A DNA stretch of 64,000 nt from Ferruginibacter sp. (GCF_028288465.1 NZ_JAQBNR010000016.1:121213-185212), one strand, 5' to 3'. Positions 7,870 to 16,816 are shown, numbered from the stretch's first letter. Notes: a model not told the origin generated them from the sequence alone. Numbers and translations: made by a program.

Positions 7870-8433
7870 ATGAAAAAGATCATTCTTAAGGAACAAACAG
7901 AACGGGTAGATTCACAACATGAACAATTTGAAATGATCCTGGATGGCTGCAGGCTTAATGAAGGAGCGGCGCAAAGACAATTGTACAACAGGTATTACAG
8001 ATATGCCATGTCAATTGCTTTTAGATATACTTCAGATTATGATAATGCAGTAGAAATGGTAAATGACGGATTTTTTAAAATTTTCAGGGAGCTGAAAAAA
8101 TTTGCGCCGAGAAATGAGAATACAGCTGCTTCATTTATGGCGTGGTTTAAACAAGTAATAATATTTGCCTGCATTGATCACTTAAGGAAGTATAATAAAA
8201 AGGAAGGAAGGGTAATAGTGGAGCCCGCCAAGGTAGCAATTGAAGATACCTGTAAAAATGCCGTGGGAATATTACAGCACAAAGACATAATCCACTGCAT
8301 CCAGCAGTTATCACCAGTTTATAAAATGGTCTTTGACTTGTATGCCATAGAAGGTTATTCGCATGCGGAAATTGCTAATAAACTCAACATTTCCGAAGGT
8401 ACCTCAAAAGTAATTTTCATAAAGCAAGGCTAA
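7870..8433 (+). CDS. ECF-type RNA polymerase sigma factor, C-terminus frameshifted
   Basis: Region sigma2 is recognisable at about residues 28-95 (LYNRYYRYAMSIAFRYTSDY, then NAVEMVNDGFFKIF) and sigma4 at about 135-180 (IQQLSPVYKMVFDLYAIEGY, SHAEIANKLNISEGTSK). Such factors guide RNA polymerase to specific promoters, often together with a membrane anti-sigma factor, which is not present here. The last residues read VIFIKQG and stop. Adding one A to the A-run at 8406-8409 would instead give SNFHKARLNLQVFLKKDK ending at 8465, the normal end of this family. Either the gene lost its last recognition-helix residues or the base is a sequencing error. Confidence 0.8.
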   Translation: MKKIILKEQTERVDSQHEQFEMILDGCRLNEGAAQRQLYNRYYRYAMSIAFRYTSDYDNAVEMVNDGFFKIFRELKKFAPRNENTAASFMAWFKQVIIFACIDHLRKYNKKEGRVIVEPAKVAIEDTCKNAVGILQHKDIIHCIQQLSPVYKMVFDLYAIEGYSHAEIANKLNISEGTSKVIFIKQG

Positions 8434-8613
8434 ACCTGCAGGTGTTTTTGAAAAAAGATAAATAATAAGACTTACGAACGGGCCATATAGAAACCAACTA
8501 GTTAAGACTCCGTCACATACTGGTAAAGGTCAATTCATGCACAAAAAATAACAACCAGGGACATTTCCTTTAAAAATTGCGAATCGGATTGTTTCTTTAA
8601 TAACATTCGACGA

Positions 8614-9249
8614 TTATCTTTTCCTTCCAACAAACCTTATTACCGAACCCTGTCCGTTATGGTACTTCCCTTCATTCAGACTTATTTCTTCTTCCTCCAA
8701 TTTCAGCACCTGATAGCCATCAAAGTCTTTCAATACTTCCTCTTTAGAATACAACATGTCAATATCCTTCGGGCCGCCAACACCGGGATTGTGCTTATTG
8801 AGTGCAATATGATTTTTGCTAAAAGCTTCCATAATAATTAGTCCTCCCGGCTTTAAATATTTATTCAATTTAGCGTGAAATGCTGCTTTTTTATCGGCTG
8901 CAAAATGGGCATAGATCAGCCCGATTGCATCAAAAGGTTCATTGCTGAAGTCGAGTTGCTCCAGGTCTGCAACGATATAATCTAGCGTAACATTAAACTC
9001 TTTTGCCAGTGCCAATGCTTTTGTTTTTCCCTCAATACTCAAATCAAAGGAGGTTACCTTCCAGCCCAAACGTGCAGCAAAAACTCCATTGCGGCCTTCA
9101 CCATCCGCAGGCATTAAAATGGTACCGGGTGTAAATTTTTCAAGCCATTCTTTAAAAAAGACATTAGGCCGTTTACCGTAAGCATACGTCGTTTCTTTAT
9201 AGCGTTCATCCCACATATTTTTATACATTTCATCCCAGCTTTTTTTCAT
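8614..9249 (-). CDS. Class I SAM-dependent methyltransferase
   Basis: The protein is 211 aa. The glycine-rich SAM-binding motif is PADGEGRNGVFAARLG (about residues 47-62), followed by the acidic end of strand 2 (SFDLS) and motif FDAIGLIYAHF. This arrangement resembles TehB/thiopurine-like small methyltransferases that act on small molecules. The N-terminus MKKSWDEMYKNMWDERYKET repeats itself, so an internal Met (about residue 12) could be an alternative start. It ends 11 bases downstream of the flavoprotein gene at 9261 on the same strand and is probably cotranscribed with it. Confidence 0.87.
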   Translation of the reverse strand: MKKSWDEMYKNMWDERYKETTYAYGKRPNVFFKEWLEKFTPGTILMPADGEGRNGVFAARLGWKVTSFDLSIEGKTKALALAKEFNVTLDYIVADLEQLDFSNEPFDAIGLIYAHFAADKKAAFHAKLNKYLKPGGLIIMEAFSKNHIALNKHNPGVGGPKDIDMLYSKEEVLKDFDGYQVLKLEEEEISLNEGKYHNGQGSVIRFVGRKR

Positions 9250-9260
9250 AATTATTTGTT

Positions 9261-10169
9261 TTAAAATTCTTCTAAAATCATTTTCTTACTTATGGCTATG
9301 CCGGCAGTTGTTCCCATCGACACTGCGTTTGCTACGGTCCGAATGCGGCTTACATTGTCGCCAGCAGCATAAATACCTTTTATGGTAGTTTCCTGCAAAT
9401 GATCCACTTTGATGTATCCATCTTCAGTCAGTTCACACCCCAATGATTGTGATATTGTGCCGTGCTGTTCAAATGGAGCGGGTGCATATAGAACGCTTAA
9501 GGGTGTTGTTGTACCATCGCTGAAAACAATGCTTTCAAGATGCCCTTTAACGTGAGCTAATTTTTCAATTTGCTTTTCAATTATTTTGATGTGGTGACTT
9601 TCGAGCTTTGCAGACTGTTCGGCAGATAAAGTAGAAGGTTTATTAGTAAACAAAGTTAAATCCGTTGTCCAATTAGCTATAAGCCTGGCAAAATCAAAGG
9701 CAGCATCACCATTTAAAAATATGCCAGTCTTTTCATTTCTTACTTCGTAGCCGTGGCAGTACGGGCAATGGAGCACAGAAATTCCCCAACATGGTGCAAA
9801 CCCTTCAATAGCAGGAAGCATGTCACGGATGCCTGTTGCGAAAATTAGTTTTTTTGCCATAAATATTTCGCCGGTGGCCACCTGTATTTGAAAGCCCTTT
9901 TCAATTTGTTTTGCCGCAACAGCGAGACCATTGAAAAACTGAACGGTTTCATACCTGCTTACCTGAAGGTTGGCCAATGCTGTTATTTCAGTGGGTGTTT
10001 TTCCATCGTTTGTAAGAAAATTGTGCGAATGAAGTGTTTGCCTGTTACACGGTTTTCCATTGTCGATTATTAATACCTTTCTTAAGGCCCGGCCAAGTGC
10101 CATACCGGCAGCAAGGCCGGAGTAACTGCCTCCAATAATGATTACATCAAATTTATTTTCGGGTGCCAT
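9261..10169 (-). CDS. Thioredoxin-reductase-like NAD(P)/FAD oxidoreductase
   Basis: The 302-aa protein starts with an FAD-binding Rossmann motif GGSYSGLAAGMALGRA, has a redox-active-type CPYCHG motif near residue 135, an NADP-type second Rossmann segment, and the C-terminal FAD motif IKGIYAAGDNVS. This is the layout of low-molecular-weight thioredoxin reductase relatives (GliT/HlmI-like, with CPYC instead of CATC). It would use NADPH to reduce a disulfide or small substrate. It is followed closely by a methyltransferase. A short ORF with a twin-arginine-like leader overlaps its 5' end in another frame (10142-10267). Confidence 0.87.
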   Translation of the reverse strand: MAPENKFDVIIIGGSYSGLAAGMALGRALRKVLIIDNGKPCNRQTLHSHNFLTNDGKTPTEITALANLQVSRYETVQFFNGLAVAAKQIEKGFQIQVATGEIFMAKKLIFATGIRDMLPAIEGFAPCWGISVLHCPYCHGYEVRNEKTGIFLNGDAAFDFARLIANWTTDLTLFTNKPSTLSAEQSAKLESHHIKIIEKQIEKLAHVKGHLESIVFSDGTTTPLSVLYAPAPFEQHGTISQSLGCELTEDGYIKVDHLQETTIKGIYAAGDNVSRIRTVANAVSMGTTAGIAISKKMILEEF

Positions 10170-10267
10170 GTTATATTTAGTATTGTTGAAGAAGAAAATG
10201 GTAACGCAATAGTTTGTATTGCAATCGTACCCATTTTTATAAAGTCACGTCTTTGTATTTGCATCAT
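10142..10267 (-). other. Short ORF with twin-arginine-like leader, overlapping the flavoprotein start
   Basis: On the minus strand an ATG pair at 10262-10267 opens a 41-codon frame reading MMQIQRRDFIKMGTIAIQTI, then a hydrophobic stretch and a stop at 10142-10144, inside the flavoprotein gene but in another frame. RRDFIK is a good twin-arginine signal. It may be the leftover leader of a lost exported enzyme or a frameshifted leader of the flavoprotein. Nothing shows that it is expressed. Confidence 0.35.
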
Positions 10268-10295
10268 AGTAGCGACGCGTTTTATTTTTTCGGTT

Positions 10296-10511
10296 CTAAC
10301 TATTAGATGCAACTCTTTTAAGTATTGTATCTATAAATGGAACAGCAGCAAATACAATCCAGGACACCAATGAAATGGTTAACAGAAATGTTCGCAGGTA
10401 CGATGGTAATGCAGCCAGCTTTTCCCCAAACAGGTAAAGAAACAAAGTGATAGAAGGATAGATAGCAATCCAGATTTTTAAAGATGCGATCACTTTCATT
10501 TTTGTTTTCAT
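10296..10511 (-). CDS. Small two-helix membrane protein, 71 aa
   Basis: I choose the ATG at 10511 because the longer in-frame extension to 10664 gives an unlikely N-terminus, while MKTKMKVIASLKIWIAIYPS begins a normal inner-membrane protein. Two hydrophobic helices (about residues 10-30 and 38-60) are separated by a short loop GEKLAALPSYLR. The pattern is seen in small Bacteroidota membrane proteins of unknown function. It lies upstream of the Tat-leader ORF and flavoprotein on the same strand. Confidence 0.65.
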   Translation of the reverse strand: MKTKMKVIASLKIWIAIYPSITLFLYLFGEKLAALPSYLRTFLLTISLVSWIVFAAVPFIDTILKRVASNS

Positions 10512-10954
10512 GATAAATATTTTTAAGTGAATGATTTCTTTGCTGGCACAAAAGTAGTTTTTGCAGTGGCTTCCGTAGTAGGACAAACGTGCAATTGTAT
10601 AGCACATTTTTAAAACCAGTGTAACCAGGTTTAGCGGCGGCATCGGCACATAACCTTCATCCACGGCTTTTTTAAAAACTTCAGAAACAATAACATGGGG
10701 CGGTGCTGCTTCCAGCCTTAAAACTCATTACCAATAATAGGTACCTGATAAAGATGCCCAAATTGAATTATAAAAAATAACAGAGGGCATTATTCTGCTA
10801 TCAAAATATTTGTAAATAAAGGAATTGTTTTTAAAGAGAGAAACGGACAGCAAACTGTGCAGGCTAATCCTAAAGTAATTTAACATTTAGCATACTCAAC
10901 ATGGTAATCGATACCTTTTTGAGCGTTATAATACTCAATATAAATGTAAAAAAT
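10512..10954. other. Intergenic stretch without a recognisable gene
   Basis: Between the small membrane protein and the terminator at 10955, about 440 bases show no convincing coding frame on either strand and no RNA gene. The 5' extension of the minus-strand ORF into this stretch has no family-like sequence. Confidence 0.5.
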
Positions 10955-10989
10955 GAGCCCTGGCTTTTAAAAATCCGGGCTCTTTTTTT
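10955..10989 (-). terminator. Bidirectional hairpin terminator
   Basis: GAGCCC and GGGCTC pair around an A/T-rich loop, with extra GG/CC pairing across a bulged T. T-runs flank it on both strands. It lies just downstream of the SDR gene that ends at 11010. Confidence 0.65.
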
Positions 10990-11009
10990 AAGCTGATTGA
11001 ATGTTGTAA

Positions 11010-11606
11010 TTAATAAGGTTTAATTATTTGGCCGGTATTTGCGCCAAATATAGATTTACGAAATCCATATTCTAATTGCTGCATCGTTACGGGAATATCA
11101 CCTGGAAAATAGGGGAAATATTGCGGGGAGTTTTCTATAACAGTTGGACTAACTGCATTAATACGGATACCATTTTCCAACTCAATAGCCGCTCCTCTCA
11201 CAAATCCCTCTACCGCTCCATTGGCCGCCGATGCATTGGCAAAATTCTTCTGCGGATCATGTGACAGAGCTCCCGTTATCAATGTAAATGATCCCTTTGG
11301 ATTAATATAATGCTGGCCTATTAATACAAGGTTAATCTGCCCCATCATTTTACCTTCCACGCCTTGCCGAAATTCTTTATCAGTTAGCTTTTTCCAGGGA
11401 CCAACAAAGGTTGGACCTGCAGTTGAAATCAATGCATCAAATGCGCCAGCTTGCCTGTACATATTTTCAACGGATGTTGTTGAAGTAATATCTACCTGCA
11501 CATCACATCCTTTGGAAGCTGCTGTGATTACTTCGTGATCTTTTGTAAAGGCTGTTGTTAAATGCTTTCCCATAGTGCCTGATGCACCAACGATGATAAT
11601 TTTCAT
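11010..11606 (-). CDS. Short-chain dehydrogenase/reductase (SDR)
   Basis: The 198-aa protein starts MKIIIVGASGTMGKHL, a Rossmann nucleotide-binding motif (GASGTMG), and contains STAGPT (the NNAG-equivalent) and a catalytic region SASAANGAVEGFVRGAAIELE in which the usual YxxxK is replaced by a NGAVEG-type segment, followed by RINAVSPTVIENS. It belongs to the atypical short SDRs that lack the Tyr of the YxxxK motif, so its activity is uncertain. Likely a cytosolic NAD(P) enzyme. The AraC gene at 11692 lies 85 bases upstream on the same strand. Confidence 0.85.
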   Translation of the reverse strand: MKIIIVGASGTMGKHLTTAFTKDHEVITAASKGCDVQVDITSTTSVENMYRQAGAFDALISTAGPTFVGPWKKLTDKEFRQGVEGKMMGQINLVLIGQHYINPKGSFTLITGALSHDPQKNFANASAANGAVEGFVRGAAIELENGIRINAVSPTVIENSPQYFPYFPGDIPVTMQQLEYGFRKSIFGANTGQIIKPY

Positions 11607-11691
11607 TTTTGTAAATTTTTAAAGTTTATTTACGCAAAAGTAAATTCACCGCAAGGCAGTATAACAGGACGATACCGCAGTTATGCAGGAC

Positions 11692-12357
11692 TTATTTAAA
11701 GCTTTGTCGGAACGCTTCAGGCGAATGGTCTATATGCTTTTTAAAGAAGCGAATAAAATAAGAGGTGTCTTCAAACCCTAGTTGGTCAGCAATATCTTTT
11801 ACCTGGTTTGGAGTTGCTAATAAATATCTCTTAGCTTCCAGGATAATGTGTTCATTGATCATATCTGAAGCCGTTTTACCAATAGATGATTTTACGATTT
11901 CATTTAGCTGGTAGGAAGAGAGGTTCATCAAATCAGTGTATTGGGCAACCTGCTTATGAGTGGCAATATGGTTTTCCAGTAATTCTAAGTATTCTTCAAA
12001 GCGCTCATGTGTATAGGAATTAGCAGCTGTTTGTATTCCCCTGGGATTGGAACTTTGTCTTCCAAATTCAATAAAGAAAATGTCAAGGCTCGATTTTATA
12101 ACATCCCGGTATCCTTCATCTTTGCAAGTGTATTCATCCAGCATAGAGGACAGAATGTTTTGCAGTTTATTAAACCTGCTTATTTCCAATTCGCAATAAT
12201 TTTTATTGCTTGCTTTTCTTAAGCGCTGGATTGAAAGCTTGTCTTTAGGGTGATAAAATTCAGCATTGAACTCAACTAAATATCCCGTGCAACATGCTTT
12301 CAATCCCAACTGGTGCACCTGGCCGGGGCGTATAAAAAAAACTGAATTATCCATCAC
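11692..12357 (-). CDS. AraC-family transcriptional regulator, 5' end probably eroded
   Basis: The C-terminal 100 residues form an AraC double helix-turn-helix (MNLSSYQLNEIVKSSIGKTA and VKDIADQLGFEDTSYFIRFF). The N-terminal part retains a cupin-like ending (SVFFIRPGQVHQLGL). At 221 aa it is roughly 60 residues shorter than related regulators. Upstream, the same frame still reads family-like sequence (HEIDFTAYDV) but is interrupted by TAG at 12385-12387 and TGA at 12391-12393. The usable start is GTG at 12357 or ATG at 12354. It probably regulated the neighbouring SDR. It may be inactive as a sensor. Confidence 0.72.
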   Translation of the reverse strand: MMDNSVFFIRPGQVHQLGLKACCTGYLVEFNAEFYHPKDKLSIQRLRKASNKNYCELEISRFNKLQNILSSMLDEYTCKDEGYRDVIKSSLDIFFIEFGRQSSNPRGIQTAANSYTHERFEEYLELLENHIATHKQVAQYTDLMNLSSYQLNEIVKSSIGKTASDMINEHIILEAKRYLLATPNQVKDIADQLGFEDTSYFIRFFKKHIDHSPEAFRQSFK

Positions 12358-12621
12358 ATCGTAGGCTGTAAAGTCTATTTCATGCTAATGTCAACCGTTG
12401 TGAAAGACTTTTACAAAGACAAGAGCTTTTGCAGGGATAATGACGGGAACATCAACCTCTGGAAACTGCATAATCTGTTCACTGGCGCCAATAAGAGTAG
12501 CTATATTGATAGCTTTCTGGAACGCTCCGTTGGTGCACATAATTTCGTTGAACAGATACGGTCCGGGCTTGAAGGAAGAAGCAGCAATTGGTATTTAAAC
12601 TAAGAGAAAACAAACTTCTAA

Positions 12622-12823
12622 ATCATTAATATAGACCCTCCAGAATCGATATACATGAACGCCGGATCAATGATGGTGATCAACCCGGCAGGTAAAATAC
12701 TCCAGCTGTTTGTTCCCATACCAGCAGTATGTAAATATGCTGTTAAAGGAATACCTGTTGGTACCACCGTTTTCATTGAAAGAATTATTTTGCACAAAGA
12801 ACACAAAATGTGCTACCGGATAA
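12622..12823 (+). pseudogene. SMP-30/gluconolactonase C-terminal remnant
   Basis: On the plus strand the frame reads SIYMNAGSMMVINPAGKILQ, LFVPIPAVCKYAVKG and GTTVFI, and a one-base shift gives ELFCTKNTKCATG followed by TAA at 12821-12823. This matches the last propeller blade of SMP-30/gluconolactonase proteins (vINPxGKxL...GTTLFIT...LYxxxTKxxG). Everything upstream is gone and the frame is broken, so it is a fragment. The neighbouring minus-strand regulator is also eroded. Confidence 0.5.
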
Positions 12824-12968
12824 CCGGGAACTGGTATGTGTACTGGTGCTTTACTATTTTGCGGCAATAACGACAACAACAGCTTCACTAATAAACTGGT
12901 GGAGCTTTTTCATTTTTTAACAACCCGAAATGCCGGGTTAGGATTTTGCGGGTTCAATTGAAAAATAA

Positions 12969-13823
12969 TTAAAAAGACCTAATAGCCCGAACAGCGTATC
13001 CGTAGTACCTATAGTCCGGTAGTTGTTGACCACCGTCAAAATTCTGTAAATATGCAGCCCTTAAATCCGCTTGTGATGATGACCAATATTTCGTTACAAA
13101 GAGATTTGGCAAAGCTGGCAATAATAATGTACTATAAAAGCCGCTAACAACCGATCTATTTAAAAACAACAAATTTAATTCATCTTGACTCGGTAAATAC
13201 CAATCTGTATACCCGCCACCATTATACGCTCTTGCTAACCCAGCTGCATAGCTTGTGGATGGTTGCCCCAGAGATTTTATGATTGCATTAGTATTTGATA
13301 ACCCTGTTCCAATTGAATTTTCTGTTTCTGGTACTATAAGTGGGCAGACTTTGGGAGGATCTTGATTAGCAGGGTCAGAAATAGTATCATAAGGACACTC
13401 ACTCCAATTAGTAGCTATCGTACTTTGATCTGAAGTAGCAGCAATTAAACCATGTATTTCACCAACCTTATATCCTGGGTCGCTTGGTTGTAAAATATAA
13501 AAAACAATACCACCTTGAAATGCCGATCCAATTGCTAAAGGTGGTGCTACAGGTCCTCCTGTTAGATTTACCCATTTTGAACTGTTATTCAGATATTCTG
13601 GTTCACCGTCTCCACAATCTGTACAATAAATCATCAAGCCCTGCGCAGGATGCTCAATTGAATCTCTTTGTGCAGCTGTCATTCTTGGTGGTAAAAATCC
13701 CTTGCTAGTTGAACTCAGATCCAACTGCGCTGATGTGTTAGGTGTCGCTGTTCCGATACCAACCTGTGCCCGGGTTACACTAAACATGAGGAAAACTGCA
13801 ACAAATAACGTGATACTTTTCAT
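12969..13823 (-). CDS. Secreted DUF1566 (Lcl-like) domain protein
   Basis: The 284-aa protein has a signal peptide (MKSITLFVAVFLMFSVTRAQ), then a Bacteroidota-typical linker VGIGTATPNTSAQLDLSSTS. The rest carries DUF1566-type signatures: GGIVFYI, an inner GGYTDWYLPSQDELNLLF, and YWSSSQ with a closing YYGYAVRAIRSF. DUF1566/Lcl domains are found in surface proteins that may bind ligands or take part in adhesion. There is no T9SS tail. It probably acts outside the inner membrane; the function is unknown. Confidence 0.85.
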   Translation of the reverse strand: MKSITLFVAVFLMFSVTRAQVGIGTATPNTSAQLDLSSTSKGFLPPRMTAAQRDSIEHPAQGLMIYCTDCGDGEPEYLNNSSKWVNLTGGPVAPPLAIGSAFQGGIVFYILQPSDPGYKVGEIHGLIAATSDQSTIATNWSECPYDTISDPANQDPPKVCPLIVPETENSIGTGLSNTNAIIKSLGQPSTSYAAGLARAYNGGGYTDWYLPSQDELNLLFLNRSVVSGFYSTLLLPALPNLFVTKYWSSSQADLRAAYLQNFDGGQQLPDYRYYGYAVRAIRSF

Positions 13824-14189
13824 TTTTTTAGTTTTTGTTTGTCACCAATCAGAAAGAAAATACCTGCAGCTACAAAGGATTTTGAGTAACAAACTAATAT
13901 AAAAGTACTATTGAATCAAATGATGGTTGTCAGAGATTATCTTGATGTTCATCATTGCACGTTGTTGTCCAAAAAAGTTATCGCAGTTTTGCTATTTTAA
14001 AATATGAAGTACCCTGAAATGCCAGTAAGCATCTTACATTAATTTGGATCAGAATGAATAGACGGGAATTTTATCCGTGCTAACTATTCAAAATGGGGGA
14101 GCTTTTTTATTCTCGATATTTTAATGAAATTAAAAGCGTTGGTGAAACAAATTCCCTGCATTGGCACAGAAAGGATTTGTAAATATTTC
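13824..14189. other. Intergenic stretch without a recognisable gene
   Basis: About 366 AT-rich bases lie between two minus-strand genes. I see no convincing ORF, RNA gene or strong hairpin. It must hold the promoter of the gene starting at 13823. Confidence 0.5.
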
Positions 14190-16460
14190 TTATTGTTTTA
14201 TCACCTTTATTGTTTTGCGCTGATCTCCCTGGGTTATTTGAACCATATAAACGCCAGGTCTTAAATCCTCGCCAAACCGAAAAGTGTTATTTTTTACTGT
14301 ATTTAATTTTAACATTAACCTTCCATTCAAATCAAGTAGAAAAGCTTCCACTTTTTTGGCGTTGGTTGAGGTGACTTGTATTGTAAAATAATGGTTGCTT
14401 GGGTTGGGCAGTATTTTACAATCAAAATGATGGTGAAGACCGTCGTCTCCGCCATTACCATTTTTATCATGCAGTACCACCACTTTGGTTTTTTCTGTGG
14501 AAGTATTACCGGAAGCATCGGTGCTGGTGATGGTAATGGTATAAATCCTTCCATTCCCGCGGCCTGATCTTTCTGCACGTAATTGTAGATGATGATTGTC
14601 AAGTATTATCCAGTCCGGTGATGCATCGCCATTTTCTGTGCAGTCCGCTGGTTCATTACTGGTAACTGAAAGCGAACTGTTGATAGCTCCGCAATCACTC
14701 CATGCGTTGTAATTAACCGTTACATTTTTCATCTGATGGTTCGGCGGCCATAGTATTGCGGGTGTTACACAAACGTTTGAAATATGTGGCGTTCCGGACA
14801 AGCATTTACCTGCGATATAAAATGAAGAAAAAGAGTGGATGCTTGCAGAGAAAACATAATCTGCCCCCCAGATAGCGGCATTAGTTTCAACAGCATTTTT
14901 TAAAACTGAAATTTGACTTTGACAACCTTTGTCACTTTGATAAATGCCTAAATCGTTTATACTGTTAATACCAGATGACTGACCATTTGAATTATCTGCG
15001 TTTTTTAAAGCTGAATATTCTGTAGCCTTAATGTATAAACGTATGTCTACAGGAGATGTTGGTTGTGTCTGGCATGTTATAGATATATTCCTGTCAAGGT
15101 ATAACTTTTGGGATTCATCTTGTCTTACAGTTGCATTGTTAATGAAGATAGATGTACTAACAACACCAAGATTATTACCATTAGCTTTTATCTCGGCTAC
15201 TGCATTTCCCTGTTCATCTACGATAGGCACCCATTGATTATTATTATTTTGATCAATCGCTATTGATGGTACAGTAATGCAACTACCTGGAAGCCCTTTA
15301 GTAACAGGAGCTGCGGCGAGTGTAAGGTCATTGTTCTGTGGAGATGCACCGTTGACGCCATTAAAATCGTCCTTTTTAGTATATACATTGGTAACCGGAT
15401 CCCACTCAAAGAACGCTCCGAGATTATTAGTACCCCCGGCTTTCATCATCCCATAAAATTTACTGCCACTCATTGTTAAACTTCCGGCAGGGGAATATTC
15501 AGTTGAATTAGCATTATCAAAGCCTGCTTTGTTTTCATATTCTCTCGTAACCGGATCCCATGCATAAATTGTACCACCAGAAAAATCACCCGCACTTGTG
15601 GATACGCCATACAGATGATCATCATGGAATTTTAAACTACCAATTGAAAAAACATAGTAACCGATAAAATTATTGTCAGTATAAAGGTTTGTTAATGGGT
15701 CCCACGTACAAATACTATTTGTATGACCTCTCACTATATCTGTCGCCACTGAGTAGAATTTACCATTGTTTAATAATAAGGGTGTACCCTGTGGCCTGGT
15801 TTGAGCAAAGATTGGTGGTTGGTATTGATAATTGAAATCTATCTTTTTAAGATAGCTATTTGTTACGGGATCCCACTCAAAAATAACACCGCCGTGTAAG
15901 GATCCTCCCTGATTTGCTGCACTATAGAATTTTCCGTCTTTGAGCGTCATACGACCACCCAACTCATAGCTATAACCGGTGGTATCACTTAGGTCCATCA
16001 TTTTCGTGAGTGTATTCGTCAAAGGATTCCATTCAAAAATAACTCCCTTGTTATAAAGTCCGCCGGCTAAGGTGGTACCATAAAATATGTTGTTGTACAA
16101 ACTTAAACCAGCATGTGGATTAGCGCCATTTAACCCATTAAAATCTGCCTTTCTCGTGTATGTATTTTTCTCCGGGTTCCATTCAAATATAACTCCCTTG
16201 TTATTTTTACCCCCCGATAGGGTTGATCCATATAATTTTCCATTCCATTCGGTCAACACTGACCTGGGTTCTGCCCCCTGCGTGCTATCACTGAAATCAT
16301 ATACGGGTTTTAAATGATTGCCGTTACCGTCTGTGTAAAAAAGTACACCCTTATTAAGAGAACCGCCCTTCGACGTCGTTCCCCAAATTTTGTAAATTCC
16401 TTGTGAGTGCAGAAATAAAAAACATAATAGGTAAATAGTAACCATTGCAATCTTTTTCAT
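14190..16460 (-). CDS. Seven-repeat secreted surface protein with T9SS C-terminal sorting domain
   Basis: This 756-aa protein has a signal peptide, then about seven units of 50-70 residues, each with a core like GGxxNKGVIFEWNPxTNxYTKK and a following FYG/LYG turn. These resemble GloVer-type tandem repeats (choice-of-anchor repeat proteins), probably forming a beta-propeller. Residues about 400-560 are a linker domain, then about 570-660 an Ig-like domain (VTPAILWPPNHQMKNVTVNY and a DASGN segment), and the last 75 residues form a T9SS type A sorting domain (ILPNPSNHYF ... GRLMLKLNT ... GVYMVQI). The protein is predicted to be exported by the type IX system and attached to the surface or released. 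Its ligand is unknown. Confidence 0.87.
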   Translation of the reverse strand: MKKIAMVTIYLLCFLFLHSQGIYKIWGTTSKGGSLNKGVLFYTDGNGNHLKPVYDFSDSTQGAEPRSVLTEWNGKLYGSTLSGGKNNKGVIFEWNPEKNTYTRKADFNGLNGANPHAGLSLYNNIFYGTTLAGGLYNKGVIFEWNPLTNTLTKMMDLSDTTGYSYELGGRMTLKDGKFYSAANQGGSLHGGVIFEWDPVTNSYLKKIDFNYQYQPPIFAQTRPQGTPLLLNNGKFYSVATDIVRGHTNSICTWDPLTNLYTDNNFIGYYVFSIGSLKFHDDHLYGVSTSAGDFSGGTIYAWDPVTREYENKAGFDNANSTEYSPAGSLTMSGSKFYGMMKAGGTNNLGAFFEWDPVTNVYTKKDDFNGVNGASPQNNDLTLAAAPVTKGLPGSCITVPSIAIDQNNNNQWVPIVDEQGNAVAEIKANGNNLGVVSTSIFINNATVRQDESQKLYLDRNISITCQTQPTSPVDIRLYIKATEYSALKNADNSNGQSSGINSINDLGIYQSDKGCQSQISVLKNAVETNAAIWGADYVFSASIHSFSSFYIAGKCLSGTPHISNVCVTPAILWPPNHQMKNVTVNYNAWSDCGAINSSLSVTSNEPADCTENGDASPDWIILDNHHLQLRAERSGRGNGRIYTITITSTDASGNTSTEKTKVVVLHDKNGNGGDDGLHHHFDCKILPNPSNHYFTIQVTSTNAKKVEAFLLDLNGRLMLKLNTVKNNTFRFGEDLRPGVYMVQITQGDQRKTIKVIKQ

Positions 16461-16758
16461 AAAGTGAATTTATAGTTTAAAAATGTTGCAGTAATAAAGG
16501 GAGAACTGTGTGGAGTAAAAAAAGCACAACAAAAAAAGTGAACTTACTTAGTTTTAAAAATGATGGGTATCAGTCTATTTCTTGATTACCATCATTTCGG
16601 CAATAAACACACTTGATGCAATTTCAATCCAGTTAAATTTCGTTGTCGTCGAGGTTTAATACCATGTGGTCCTTCAATGAAATCCGTACATATAAAAAAA
16701 ACAAAAAACACTTAACGGTCCCTGGTGCAACAATGCATCAGGAATTATTTTTAACCAC
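16461..16758. other. Intergenic stretch with an imperfect inverted repeat
   Basis: No gene is visible. An imperfect 14-base inverted repeat spans 16559-16596 (AATGATGGGTATCA against TGATTACCATCATT). Its function is unknown; it lies between the T9SS gene start and the RadC gene. Confidence 0.4.
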
Positions 16759-16799
16759 TGTCCGGTTGTCCGTTTTATTATAAGAACGGACGCCGGACA
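16759..16799. repeat. Imperfect inverted repeat upstream of radC
   Basis: TGTCCGG plus GTCCGTT on the left pair with AACGGAC plus CCGGACA on the right around an A/T-rich loop, with a 1-2 base bulge. It ends 17 bases before the RadC ATG and has no T-run, so it may be a protein site or a leader hairpin rather than a terminator. Confidence 0.55.
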
Positions 16800-16816
16800 T
16801 TTTAATTTATAGAATC

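Noticed and set aside
10512..10664. N-terminal extension of the small membrane protein
   Set aside because: The added residues have no membrane-protein logic, and the ATG at 10511 gives a normal start.
12382..12603. Plus-strand 73-codon ORF
   Set aside because: It is opposite the eroded AraC 5' region, where the minus strand still reads family-like text.
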